Assembly: GCF_018119405.1 (NCBI RefSeq)
Contig: NZ_JAGPWC010000039.1
Span: forward strand, 1-44,604
Origin: Massilia sp. ST3
GTDB taxonomy: Bacteria > Pseudomonadota > Gammaproteobacteria > Burkholderiales > Burkholderiaceae_D
DNA: 44,604 nt
Direction: 5' to 3'
The translations under genes and the position numbers were made by a program. Below the pieces are notes generated by a model, which saw only the letters and a program-made list of their open reading frames with translations, had not been told where the DNA came from and did no database searches. Within the stretch, counting starts at the first letter, position 1. Each line of letters begins with the position of its first letter. Shown one piece after another: positions 33,425-41,021 of this stretch.

Positions 33425-34189
33425 ATGTCGACGAAAACTGAATTTGCAGCTTTTGAAGCACTTGACCTCACACCGATCAAGATGAAACTCATGCACGTGG
33501 AATCCGGCGAAGGCTGGTCCGAAGTGCGCGCCAACGCTGTCGAAGCGGAATACCGGCGCTTCCTGTTCCTGATGAAGAAATACCCCGACGAGCAGGCATC
33601 GCCGACGGTCGACGTCGACACCTTCTGGCACTACCACATCCTCGACACCATGAAATACGCGCGCGACTGCGAGCAGGTGTTCGGCTACTTCCTGCACCAT
33701 TATCCTTACGTCGGCATCGGCGAGGGGGCCGTCGAGGGCGAACAGGTGCGCGCAGGCGAACGCATGCGCGAACTGGTTGCCGCCGAATTCGGCGTGGTTT
33801 CGAGCGGCCAGGAAGCCTGGTGCGCCGCCCCCGGCAAGCCGCAGCTCGAAGCCGGCGACGCCGCGTGGTGCGCCGCGCCAGGCAAGGCCCTGGTCCAGGG
33901 AGAGACGGCATGGTGCGCTGCGCCTGGGAAGCAGGCCGCGCAAGGCAAGGACACCGCGTGGTGCGCGGCGCCCAGCAAGCAGGCCACGCAAGGCTGTGAT
34001 ACCGCATGGTGCGCCGCGCCGGGCAAGACCCTGGCCAAGGACAGCGATACCGCATGGTGCGCCGCGCCCGGCAAGGTCCTGGCCGAGGCCGTGAAGACCG
34101 CATGGTGCGCCGCCCCGGGCAAGGCCCTGGCCACGGCGAACCAGACCGCCTGGTGCGCCTCGCCAGGCAAGGCGCTGCTCGCGGCCTGA
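33425..34189 (+). CDS. GRDP-like protein with eight WCAAPGK repeats
   Basis: A 254-residue protein in two parts. Residues about 15-115 resemble the glycine-rich-domain-containing-protein-like family: a helical domain with VDVDTFWHYHILDT, YARDCEQVFGYFLHHYPYVG. Residues 131-250 are eight copies of an Ala-Trp-Cys-Ala-Ala-Pro-Gly-Lys unit, starting at 131, 147, 162, 178, 194, 210, 226 and 242, each followed by a variable 8-residue linker. Copy 4 has Ser for Gly and copy 8 has Ser for the second Ala. No signal peptide or membrane segment is seen. Start ATG 33425 with GAGGTG upstream. Function is unknown: a repeat-core peptide precursor, a metal/haem binder or a structural repeat are all possible. 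The linkers vary while the AWCAAPGK core is kept, which suggests selection on the core. Confidence 0.88.
   Translation: MSTKTEFAAFEALDLTPIKMKLMHVESGEGWSEVRANAVEAEYRRFLFLMKKYPDEQASPTVDVDTFWHYHILDTMKYARDCEQVFGYFLHHYPYVGIGEGAVEGEQVRAGERMRELVAAEFGVVSSGQEAWCAAPGKPQLEAGDAAWCAAPGKALVQGETAWCAAPGKQAAQGKDTAWCAAPSKQATQGCDTAWCAAPGKTLAKDSDTAWCAAPGKVLAEAVKTAWCAAPGKALATANQTAWCASPGKALLAA
33815..34174 (+). repeat. Tandem in-frame repeat of about 48 bp coding AWCAAPGK
   Basis: Eight units begin at 33815, 33863, 33908, 33956, 34004, 34052, 34100 and 34148, with a period of 48 bases except one of 45. Each opens with GC(C/G/A)TGGTGCGC. Third-codon positions differ among the copies (for example Ala as GCC, GCG or GCA) while the encoded AWCAAPGK stays, so the unit is conserved as protein and not only as recently copied DNA. 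Confidence 0.88.
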
Positions 34190-34202
34190 TCCACCCATCC
34201 AC

Positions 34203-34255
34203 CCGCGGCCGGTACGGCGGACAGCTTCCGCCGCGCCGCCCGCGGTTCTTTTTCC
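34203..34255 (+). terminator. Probable terminator after the WCAAPGK repeat gene
   Basis: A GC-rich structure with an outer CCGCGG pair (34203-34208 and 34240-34245) and an inner GGCGGA/TCCGCC stem, followed by TTCTTTTTCC. It starts 14 bases after the stop. The folding is by eye and the stem is imperfect. Confidence 0.6.
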
Positions 34256-34367
34256 TTCCTAAGTACTCGGCAAGAAATACATGTGAGTTTGCACGGGGAC
34301 GCCGGCCACGCGCGGCGCGGCCGGTGAAACGACAGGGGTGAAACGGGCAGGCGGCTGGCGCCCGCCC

Positions 34368-34592
34368 TTATTTGCGGCGGCCCGGCTTGGCGAAGGCGCT
34401 TGCCTGGTACAGGGTGCGTGCGTCGGCATGGGCGCGGTCGAGGGTGCGCATGGCCGGCTTGTCGTCGTGGGCGACGAAGTATTCGGCGTTCTGGGCGTCG
34501 ACCACGATCTTGATCGCGGCGGCATCGTCGAGATTGTACTTTTCGGCGATCAGGGTCGTGACTTCGTCCAGGTATTCTTCGTAGGTCATCAT
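34368..34592 (-). CDS. Hypothetical 74-residue protein
   Basis: Unrecognised small soluble protein beginning MMTYEEYLDEVTTLIAEKYN, with an acidic helical N-terminal half and a basic tail ending PGRRK. GGAG stands about seven bases before the first ATG (34592). It follows the epimerase-like gene by 22 bases on the same strand and is probably co-transcribed with it. The composition (helical, no Cys, basic end) gives no function. Confidence 0.6.
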   Translation of the reverse strand: MMTYEEYLDEVTTLIAEKYNLDDAAAIKIVVDAQNAEYFVAHDDKPAMRTLDRAHADARTLYQASAFAKPGRRK

Positions 34593-34614
34593 CGGGGTTT
34601 CTCCATCGGGGCCG

Positions 34615-35496
34615 TCATTGTACGGCCAGCCGCAGCGCCGTGGCCACGTCGGGATAGCGCAGGCGCACGCGCAGCTCGCGCTTCATGCGCGTGTTGTCCA
34701 GCCGGCGCGATTCGGACATGAAGGACAGCAGCACCGGCGACACCACCGCTTCCAGTTCGCTGCGCGGCAGGCGCGGCGGGCGCGCCATGCCGAAGGCGTC
34801 GGCCACCGCGTCGAAATACTCGCCCATCTTCATGCGCGTATCGTCCACCGCATGGTAGACCCGGCCCGGCCGGCCGTGCACCAGGGCCTGGATGGCGATC
34901 CGCGCCAGGTCGTCCGCATGCACATGGCTGGTGTACACGTCCTGTTCCGCGCGCAGGGCCGGCGTGCCCTGCTCCAGGCGCTTGAGCGGCAGCCGGTCCT
35001 GCGCATAGATGCCCGGCACGCGCAGGATCGCCAGCCGGACGCCGCTCGCCATGGCCCAGGCGCGCAGCACGCGTTCGGCATCGACCCGGCGCCGGGCGCG
35101 CGCATTGCGCGGCGCCACCGGACGCTGCTCGCCCACCAGGGCGCCGCCGCAGTCGCCATAGACCCCGCTGGTGCTGACATAGACCATGTGCGTCACGCCG
35201 CCGAGCGCGGCGACCAGGCGGCGCGTGCGCAGGTCCTGGGCGCCGTCCGGCTGGGGCGGCGCCAGGTGCAGCACCCAGGGCGCCAGGCCGCGCAGGCGCG
35301 CCAGGGTGTGCTGGCGGTCGAGGTCGGCCACCACCGGCACCGCCCCGGCGGCGCGCAGCGCGGCGCGGCGCTCCGGCTGGCTGGTCAGGGCGAACACGCG
35401 GAAGCGCCCGCGCAGCAGCGGGAGCAGGCGCATGCCCACGTCGCCGCAGCCGACGATGAGCAGGCGCGGACGGTCGAAGGCGGAAGGCTGGGTCAT
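34615..35496 (-). CDS. NAD-dependent epimerase/dehydratase-like protein (YeeZ-like)
   Basis: A 293-residue extended short-chain dehydrogenase/reductase. The Rossmann motif is G16-C-G18-D-V-G21 (LLIVGCGDVGMRL). An ST-S-GVYGD segment (VYVSTSGVYGDCGG) holds the active-site Ser and Tyr. The usual YxxxK lysine is not in its standard form, and a PRNARARRRVDAE stretch stands there instead, so catalysis may be altered. It resembles the YeeZ/NAD(P)-binding group. The start is ATG 35496. A divergent promoter region separates it from the reductase gene at 35657. The substrate is unknown. Confidence 0.8.
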   Translation of the reverse strand: MTQPSAFDRPRLLIVGCGDVGMRLLPLLRGRFRVFALTSQPERRAALRAAGAVPVVADLDRQHTLARLRGLAPWVLHLAPPQPDGAQDLRTRRLVAALGGVTHMVYVSTSGVYGDCGGALVGEQRPVAPRNARARRRVDAERVLRAWAMASGVRLAILRVPGIYAQDRLPLKRLEQGTPALRAEQDVYTSHVHADDLARIAIQALVHGRPGRVYHAVDDTRMKMGEYFDAVADAFGMARPPRLPRSELEAVVSPVLLSFMSESRRLDNTRMKRELRVRLRYPDVATALRLAVQ

Positions 35497-35656
35497 GGCG
35501 GGACACGTAGGACAGGTCAAGGCCCGGTACTCTAGCACAGCGTCCCGGGAGGCGTTCCCCGGCCCTCGCGGGGCCGGTGTAGAATAGCGCCCTTACGTAC
35601 AAAAGCCCCATCAGATCAACAGCTTGCACCAGCAGGCGCCTAACCGACGATATCGC

Positions 35657-36679
35657 ATGACCTACCAAGTTACCGTCCAGCCGAGCGGCCACCAGTTCAC
35701 CTGCGAGGACGACGAAACCGTCCTCGCCGCCGCCATCCGCGCCGGCATCGGCCTGCCCTACGGCTGCAAGAACGGCGCCTGCGGCTCGTGCAAGGGCAAG
35801 GTGCTCGAGGGCGCCGTCGGCCACAAGCCGCACCAGGAGCGCGCCCTGAGCGAGCTCGAAAAGACCCAGGGCGTGTCGCTGTTCTGCTGCGCCGTGCCGC
35901 AAGGCGACCTCGTGATCGAGGCGCGCGAAGTGGGCGGCAGCAGCGACTACCCGGTGCGCAAGATGCCGACCCGGATCGCGGGCATCCGCAAGGCCGCGCC
36001 GGACGTCGCCATCGTCACCCTGCAGCTGCCGGCCAACGAGGCGCTGGCCTACCGCGCCGGCCAGTACATCGAGTTCCTGCTCAAGGACGGCAAGCGCCGC
36101 GCCTACAGCATCGGCAACGCGCCGTCCTTCGAGGGCCCGCTCGAACTGCACATCCGGCACCTGCCGGGCGGCCTGTTCACCGACCACGTGTTCGGCGCCA
36201 TGAAGGAGCGCGACATCCTGCGTTTCGAAGGCCCGCTCGGCACCTTCTTCCTGCGCGAGGAGTCCAGCAAGCCGATCGTGCTGCTGGCCTCGGGCACCGG
36301 CTTCGCGCCGGTCAAGGCCCTGGTCGAGCACCTGATGCACCTGAAGTCCGAGCGTCCCGTGCGCCTGTACTGGGGCGGCCGCCGTCCCCAGGACCTGTAC
36401 ATGGACGAACTGTGCCGCGCCTGGGAAACCACGCTCCCGGACTTCCGCTACGTGCCGGTGGTGTCGGACGCCCTGCCCGAGGACAACTGGCAAGGCCGCA
36501 CCGGCTTCGTGCACGCGGCCGTGATGCAGGACATCCCGGACCTGTCGGGCTGGCAGGTCTACGCCTGCGGGGCGCCCATCATGGTGGATTCGGCACGCAG
36601 CGATTATTCGGAGAAGTGCGGCTTGCCGGCCGAGGAGTTCTACGCCGACGCATTTACCTCGGAAGCGGATCTGGCGTAG
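35657..36679 (+). CDS. 2Fe-2S ferredoxin/FAD reductase, CDP-6-deoxy-L-threo-D-glycero-4-hexulose-3-dehydrase reductase-like
   Basis: A 340-residue electron-transfer flavoprotein. The N-terminal plant-type [2Fe-2S] ferredoxin has C37, C42, C45 (YGCKNGACGSCKG) and C77 (LFCC). An FAD-binding barrel follows (RAYSIGNAP, the RxYS motif, about 145-155), then an NAD-binding domain (LLASGTGFAPVKAL, VYACGAPIMVDSAR). The fusion order matches AscD/DdhD-type reductases and the reductases of aromatic-ring oxygenases; no oxygenase is nearby, so the partner is unknown. ATG 35657 was chosen over the upstream in-frame start. The TAG stop is formed by the opening CGTAGGG of REP-like copy 4. Confidence 0.9.
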   Translation: MTYQVTVQPSGHQFTCEDDETVLAAAIRAGIGLPYGCKNGACGSCKGKVLEGAVGHKPHQERALSELEKTQGVSLFCCAVPQGDLVIEAREVGGSSDYPVRKMPTRIAGIRKAAPDVAIVTLQLPANEALAYRAGQYIEFLLKDGKRRAYSIGNAPSFEGPLELHIRHLPGGLFTDHVFGAMKERDILRFEGPLGTFFLREESSKPIVLLASGTGFAPVKALVEHLMHLKSERPVRLYWGGRRPQDLYMDELCRAWETTLPDFRYVPVVSDALPEDNWQGRTGFVHAAVMQDIPDLSGWQVYACGAPIMVDSARSDYSEKCGLPAEEFYADAFTSEADLA

Positions 36680-36775
36680 GGTCGGCGGGTTTCCCGCCGA
36701 CGCGTTCAACCAGTGCATGCATAGCCGCGCGAAGGCTTGCCGAACGCGTCGGCGGCGAAGCCGCCAACCCTACGA
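36675..36775. repeat. REP-like inverted pair (copy 4)
   Basis: Left arm 36675-36705: CGTAGGGTCGGCGGG, loop, CCCGCCGACGCG. Right arm 36744-36775: ACGCGTCGGCGGC, loop, GCCGCCAACCCTACGA. The right arm is nearly identical to copies 1 and 2. The spacer is shorter (about 38 bases) and unlike that of copies 2 and 3. The TAG in the left arm is the stop codon of the ferredoxin reductase. Confidence 0.85.
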
Positions 36776-36863
36776 TGCATCACCAGCCACAGACAGGCAC
36801 GCCGGCGCGCTTTGGTGGTTTCGTGCACAATGACAGGTTCGTCCCGCCTTCCCCGCACGCTCC

Positions 36864-38093
36864 ATGTCCCTCGCCGTCCTGCGCAACCGCAACCTCTCCT
36901 TCTACCTGTCCGCGCGCTTCCTCGGCACCCTCGCCGTCCAGATGCAAAGCGTCGCCATCGGCTGGCAGGTCTACCAGATCACCGGCAGCCTGTTCGACCT
37001 CGGCCTGATCGGCCTGGCGCAGTTCGCGCCCTTCCTGGTCCTGATCCTGTGGGCCGGCCACGTGGCCGACCGCCACAACCGCCGCCTGATCGTGGTGGCC
37101 TGCATGGCCGCCCAGCTCCTGTGCAGCCTGATGCTGGTGGCCTTCACGGCCAGCGGCAGCACGGTGGTGTGGCCGGTGTTCGCGATCCTGGTGCTGTTCG
37201 GCAGCGCGCGCGCCTTCATGATGCCGGCCTCGCAGGCGGTGCTGAAGAACCTGGTGCCGGACCGCGACTTCAGCCAGGCCGTGGCGCTCGGCTCCTCGAC
37301 CTTCCACGTGGCCGTGATCGCCGGCCCCATCATCGGCGGCCTGCTCTACGTGTTCGGCCCGCAGACGGTGCACATGACGTCGAGCTGCCTGCTGGCGCTG
37401 GCGGTGCTGCTGATGTCGGCGACCCGCAGCGTGCAGCAGACCGTGAGCAAGGCGCCGGTCAGCTGGCATACCCTGCTCGAAGGCCTGCGCTTCGTGCGTT
37501 CGCGCCCGATCGTGCTGGGTGCGATCTCGCTCGACCTGTTCGCGGTGCTGTTCGGCGGCGCCACCGCCCTGCTCCCGGCCTACGCCCACGACGTGCTGCA
37601 CGCCGGCCCCACCGGCCTGGGCCTGCTGCGCACCGCGCCCGGCGCCGGCGCGGCCCTGTGCTCGATCGCCTTGGCCTTCTTCCCCATCACGCGCCGCGTC
37701 GGCGCCTGGATGTTCGGCGGCGTCGCAGTGTTCGGCCTGTGCACCCTGGTGCTGGGCTGGACCGCCAGCTTCCCGGTTGCCCTCGGCGCCCTGTTCCTGC
37801 TGGGCGCGGGCGACATGGTCAGCGTCTACATCCGCCACCTGCTGGTGCAGTACGAGACGCCGGACGAGATCCGCGGCCGCGTCAGCGCCGTCAACGCCGT
37901 GTTCATCGGCGCCTCCAACGAGCTGGGCGAGTTCGAATCGGGCGTGACGGCCGGCTGGCTGGGCCTGGTGCGTGCGATCCTGCTGGGCGGCGCGGCGACC
38001 CTGTTCGTCACCGGACTGTGGGCGCTGCTGTTCCCGGTGCTCTCGAGGATGGACCGCTTCCCCCACCAGGCCGGGCAAAAGAGCGGCGCCTAG
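36864..38093 (+). CDS. MFS transporter, EntS-like (MFS_3)
   Basis: A 409-residue major facilitator with about twelve hydrophobic helices. It carries the motif GHVADRHNRRLIVVA after helix 2 and an EIRGRVSAVNAVFIGASNELGEFESG segment typical of the EntS/MFS_3 exporters, which in enterics move siderophores. No siderophore genes are present, so the substrate is open. The start is ATG 36864 after REP-like copy 4. It is followed at 38143 by the two-component pair, possibly from a separate promoter. Confidence 0.87.
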   Translation: MSLAVLRNRNLSFYLSARFLGTLAVQMQSVAIGWQVYQITGSLFDLGLIGLAQFAPFLVLILWAGHVADRHNRRLIVVACMAAQLLCSLMLVAFTASGSTVVWPVFAILVLFGSARAFMMPASQAVLKNLVPDRDFSQAVALGSSTFHVAVIAGPIIGGLLYVFGPQTVHMTSSCLLALAVLLMSATRSVQQTVSKAPVSWHTLLEGLRFVRSRPIVLGAISLDLFAVLFGGATALLPAYAHDVLHAGPTGLGLLRTAPGAGAALCSIALAFFPITRRVGAWMFGGVAVFGLCTLVLGWTASFPVALGALFLLGAGDMVSVYIRHLLVQYETPDEIRGRVSAVNAVFIGASNELGEFESGVTAGWLGLVRAILLGGAATLFVTGLWALLFPVLSRMDRFPHQAGQKSGA

Positions 38094-38142
38094 GCGCTGC
38101 AGCCGCGTTACAATCGGGCTCCCTGTCACGGCTGCCCGATCG

Positions 38143-38865
38143 ATGAACCACCCCTCGCTGAGCGTACTGCTGGTCGAAGACCATCCGACGATTGCGCGCC
38201 AGGTCGCGGGCTTCCTCGACGGCCTGCGCTGGCAGTGCGACCACGCGGGCAACGGCCGCCTCGCCATCGAGCTGGCCACCCGCAACACCTACGACGTGGT
38301 GCTGCTCGACCTCAACCTGCCCGACATCGACGGCCTGGAAGTCTGCCGCGCGATCAAGGCCAAGGCGCCCAGCAACGTGCCGGTGCTGATGCTGACCGCA
38401 CGCGACGCCTTCGAGGACAAGGCACGCGGCTTCCGCGACGGCGCCGACGACTATCTCACCAAACCCTTCGACCTGCGCGAACTCGCCCTGCGCTGCGAAG
38501 CGCTGGCGCGGCGCGGCCAGCTGCACCTGCGCCAGGAGCTGCGGCTTGGCCCCTTGACCCTGCTGCCCCGCGAAAAGCGGGCCCTGTACGGGGACGCGCC
38601 GCTGGCGCTGACCCAGACCGGGTTCAAGATCCTGCTGCAGCTGTGCAGGGAACACCCGCAGGCGGTGGCGCGCTCCAGCCTGGTGCGGCAGCTGTGGGGC
38701 GACGATCCGCCCGACAGCGACGCGCTCAAGTCGCACATCTACAGCCTGCGCAAGCAGCTCGAACAGGCCGCCGGACGCAATCTGCTGGCCACCGTCCTAC
38801 ACCTGGGCTACCGGCTGGACCTGGACGAGAGCGCCGATCCGGATGGGGCGGGCCGGGATGGCTAG
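38143..38865 (+). CDS. OmpR-family response regulator
   Basis: A 240-residue DNA-binding response regulator. The receiver has acidic residues E12/D13 in VEDHP, phospho-acceptor D56 in LLDLNLPD, Thr in MLTARD and the conserved Lys in YLTKPFD. A C-terminal winged-helix domain follows (about 135-225), with the wing region YSLRKQLEQAAG. The start ATG 38143 gives MNHPSLSVLL. The last codons overlap the start of the kinase gene (GGATGGCTAG), so the pair is translationally coupled and almost certainly cognate. The regulon is unknown. Confidence 0.92.
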   Translation: MNHPSLSVLLVEDHPTIARQVAGFLDGLRWQCDHAGNGRLAIELATRNTYDVVLLDLNLPDIDGLEVCRAIKAKAPSNVPVLMLTARDAFEDKARGFRDGADDYLTKPFDLRELALRCEALARRGQLHLRQELRLGPLTLLPREKRALYGDAPLALTQTGFKILLQLCREHPQAVARSSLVRQLWGDDPPDSDALKSHIYSLRKQLEQAAGRNLLATVLHLGYRLDLDESADPDGAGRDG

Positions 38866-40081
38866 GACGATCCGGCAAGGCCTGTTCTCCGCGCTGGCCG
38901 GCTTTACGGTGCTGATCTGCCTGTGCTACACCGGCCTGGCGGTCGTCATCGCCTACGTCACCGAGGACATGCTGGTCGAGCGCCTGCTGGAACGCGAGGC
39001 GCGCGCCGTCGCCCGCCATGTCGCACTGCACGGCAGCGTGCCGGCGGCGCGCAACGAGCTGATCACCGTCCACACAAGCTTCGCCTCCTTGCCCGCCGCG
39101 GTGCGCCAGGCCGTGGGACCGTCGGAGCGCCGCGCCGAGGTGTTCGCCGGCGCCAGCCGCCATTACCACCTGATGGCGCTCGAGCCGGGGGCGCAGCGCA
39201 TCTATCTGCTGGCCGATGTCGCCCCCCTGCTGGTGGTCTCGAAGGTGATCCAGGACGTGGGCGGCGTCCTGGTCTTCGTGGCGCTGGGCCTGATCGGTCT
39301 GGCCCTGCTGCTGGCCTGGCTGCTGGCGCGCCGGCTGGTGCTGCCGCTACAGGCCCTTGCCGCCGAAGCGCGCGCACTGCGTCCGGGCGAGCCGATCGCC
39401 TTCAGCGCGCGCGGCCGGCCGGACGAAATCGGCTACCTGGCCGAACGCCTGGAATCGGGCTTCAGCGCCCTGCAGGCCGCCCTCCAGCGCGAGCACGATT
39501 TCACGCGCGACGTCGGCCACGAGCTGCGCACGCCGCTCACCATCATGAACAATACCCTGGCCATGGCGCCCCCGCTCGGCGGCGCGGAAACCGCGCAGCT
39601 GCGTGCAAGCCTGGACGAGATCAGAAACACGGTCGATGTCCTGTTCGCACTCGCGCGCGCCGAACAGGTCGGCGCCGAAACCTTCGACCTGCGCGCCTGC
39701 ATCGAGCAATGCCTGCTGCGGGTGCTCGAACAGGGCGGCCGGGACGCCAGCCGCTGGCACATCGACCTGCCGGACAGGCTGGACGCCAGCGGCAATCCTC
39801 ACCTGGCCGCGCTGTTGGTCAACAACTGCGTGGGGAACGCCCTCTTCCACGGCGGCCCGGACGCGCGCCTGGATATCCAGTGGACGGGCGGGCGCCTGGT
39901 GATCGCCAACAGCCTGGCGCCGGGAGGCCCCAGGCGCGTGCAGGGCTTCTCGCACGGACAGGACCTGCTCGCCCGCATCGCCCGGGCCTTGCGCTGGGAG
40001 CTCGCCTTCCATCCCGGCCCGTCCAGCTATCGCGTGGAAATCCGCCCGGATTTCACCGCGATTTCACCAAGGCCTGAATAA
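38858..40081 (+). CDS. Sensor histidine kinase with HAMP, degenerate ATP-binding motifs
   Basis: A 407-residue inner-membrane kinase coupled to the preceding regulator. TM1 lies at about 10-33, a short periplasmic region extends to about 130, TM2 lies at about 130-152, a HAMP-like linker follows, and HisKA has H221 in VGHELRTPLT. The HATPase domain keeps the N-box (NNCVGNALFHGG), but the usual D-x-G-x-G is replaced by VIANS and the G-x-G-L-G box by GFSHGQDLLARIA. It therefore belongs to a divergent kinase subgroup. The start is ATG 38858, inside the end of the regulator gene, though ATG 38843 is possible. Confidence 0.87.
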   Translation: MARTIRQGLFSALAGFTVLICLCYTGLAVVIAYVTEDMLVERLLEREARAVARHVALHGSVPAARNELITVHTSFASLPAAVRQAVGPSERRAEVFAGASRHYHLMALEPGAQRIYLLADVAPLLVVSKVIQDVGGVLVFVALGLIGLALLLAWLLARRLVLPLQALAAEARALRPGEPIAFSARGRPDEIGYLAERLESGFSALQAALQREHDFTRDVGHELRTPLTIMNNTLAMAPPLGGAETAQLRASLDEIRNTVDVLFALARAEQVGAETFDLRACIEQCLLRVLEQGGRDASRWHIDLPDRLDASGNPHLAALLVNNCVGNALFHGGPDARLDIQWTGGRLVIANSLAPGGPRRVQGFSHGQDLLARIARALRWELAFHPGPSSYRVEIRPDFTAISPRPE

Positions 40082-40112
40082 GCTGGGCGCTCCATTCACT
40101 CGGAGCACGTCC

Positions 40113-41015
40113 ATGAAATTCCTGATCGCCGTCGTCCCCCTGTCCTTCGCCCTCGCTTGCGCCTGCAGCCCGGCCTTTGCCCAGGTCGGCAAACTCGTCC
40201 ACAAGGAAGAAAAGCGCAAGTACATCGTCTACACGCCCGCATCCTATGACAGCGAGCCGCAGCGCTCCTTCCCGGTGGTCTTCAACTTCCACGGCGGCGG
40301 CATGAGCATGACCGAGCAGATGCTGTACAGCCAGATGAACCGGAGCGCGGACCGCCACCGCTTCATCGTGGTCTACCCGCAGGGCATCAAGTCGGACTGG
40401 AACGTCGGTTTCGACATGCCCTACCTGGGGGGAACCGACGACGTCGGCTTCACCGCGGCGCTGCTGGCGAAGCTGAAGCAGGACTACCGCATCGACGCGG
40501 CGCGCGTGTACGCCACCGGCCTGTCGCGCGGCGGCTTCTTCGCGCTGCGCCTGGCGGCGGACCTGCCGGACGTGTTCGCGGCGGTGGCCTCGGTGGGCGG
40601 CCCGACCCCGGAACCGCTGGTCCAGCATGAGGAAGCACCGACGAAGCCGGGCAAGGTCGGCGTGATGCTGATCCACGGCACGGCCGACCAGGTGGTGGCC
40701 TACGGCGGCAAGGCGACCGGCACCGGCTACCTGTCCGCCGAGGACAGCCAGCGCTACTGGGCGAAACGCAACGGCTTGACCGCCCTGCCCGCGCAGTCGC
40801 GCGTGATCGATGCCGACAAGGGCGACGGCACCGAGGTGCGCTACCTCGAACAGGGCGAGGCCGGCCGCAAGGTCGCGCTGGTGACGGTCAAGGACGGCGG
40901 CCACACCTGGCCGGGCGCCGACCCTTTCAACATCGGCCTGCCGATCGGGAAGACCACGCGCGACGTCGATGCCAATGAACTGATGTGGCAGTTCTTCAGC
41001 CAGCACCGCAAGTGA
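40113..41015 (+). CDS. Secreted PHB depolymerase/feruloyl esterase-like hydrolase (LpqC family)
   Basis: A 300-residue alpha/beta hydrolase with a signal peptide (about residues 1-23; Cys at 18 and AFAQ suggest signal peptidase I cleavage near 23-24, with a lipoprotein possible). The fold elements are FNFHGGG (oxyanion region), the nucleophile in TGLSRGGFF, the Asp in HGTADQVV and the catalytic His in DGGHTWPG. Relatives degrade polyhydroxybutyrate or feruloyl-arabinoxylan esters, and the substrate cannot be decided here. A downstream hydrolase chain is lacking. The start ATG 40113 has GGAGC upstream. It is probably a separate transcript from the kinase. Confidence 0.87.
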   Translation: MKFLIAVVPLSFALACACSPAFAQVGKLVHKEEKRKYIVYTPASYDSEPQRSFPVVFNFHGGGMSMTEQMLYSQMNRSADRHRFIVVYPQGIKSDWNVGFDMPYLGGTDDVGFTAALLAKLKQDYRIDAARVYATGLSRGGFFALRLAADLPDVFAAVASVGGPTPEPLVQHEEAPTKPGKVGVMLIHGTADQVVAYGGKATGTGYLSAEDSQRYWAKRNGLTALPAQSRVIDADKGDGTEVRYLEQGEAGRKVALVTVKDGGHTWPGADPFNIGLPIGKTTRDVDANELMWQFFSQHRK

Positions 41016-41021
41016 GACTGG

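Noticed and set aside
33815..34174. Regular 48-base repeats considered as a CRISPR array
   Set aside because: The units are in frame, have no unique spacers of typical length, and encode the same peptide with silent changes; no cas genes are present.
33425..34189. Firm assignment of the WCAAPGK protein as a ribosomal peptide precursor
   Set aside because: No radical SAM, lanthionine, YcaO, protease or exporter gene is adjacent, and the N-terminal domain is not a known leader; kept as one hypothesis only.
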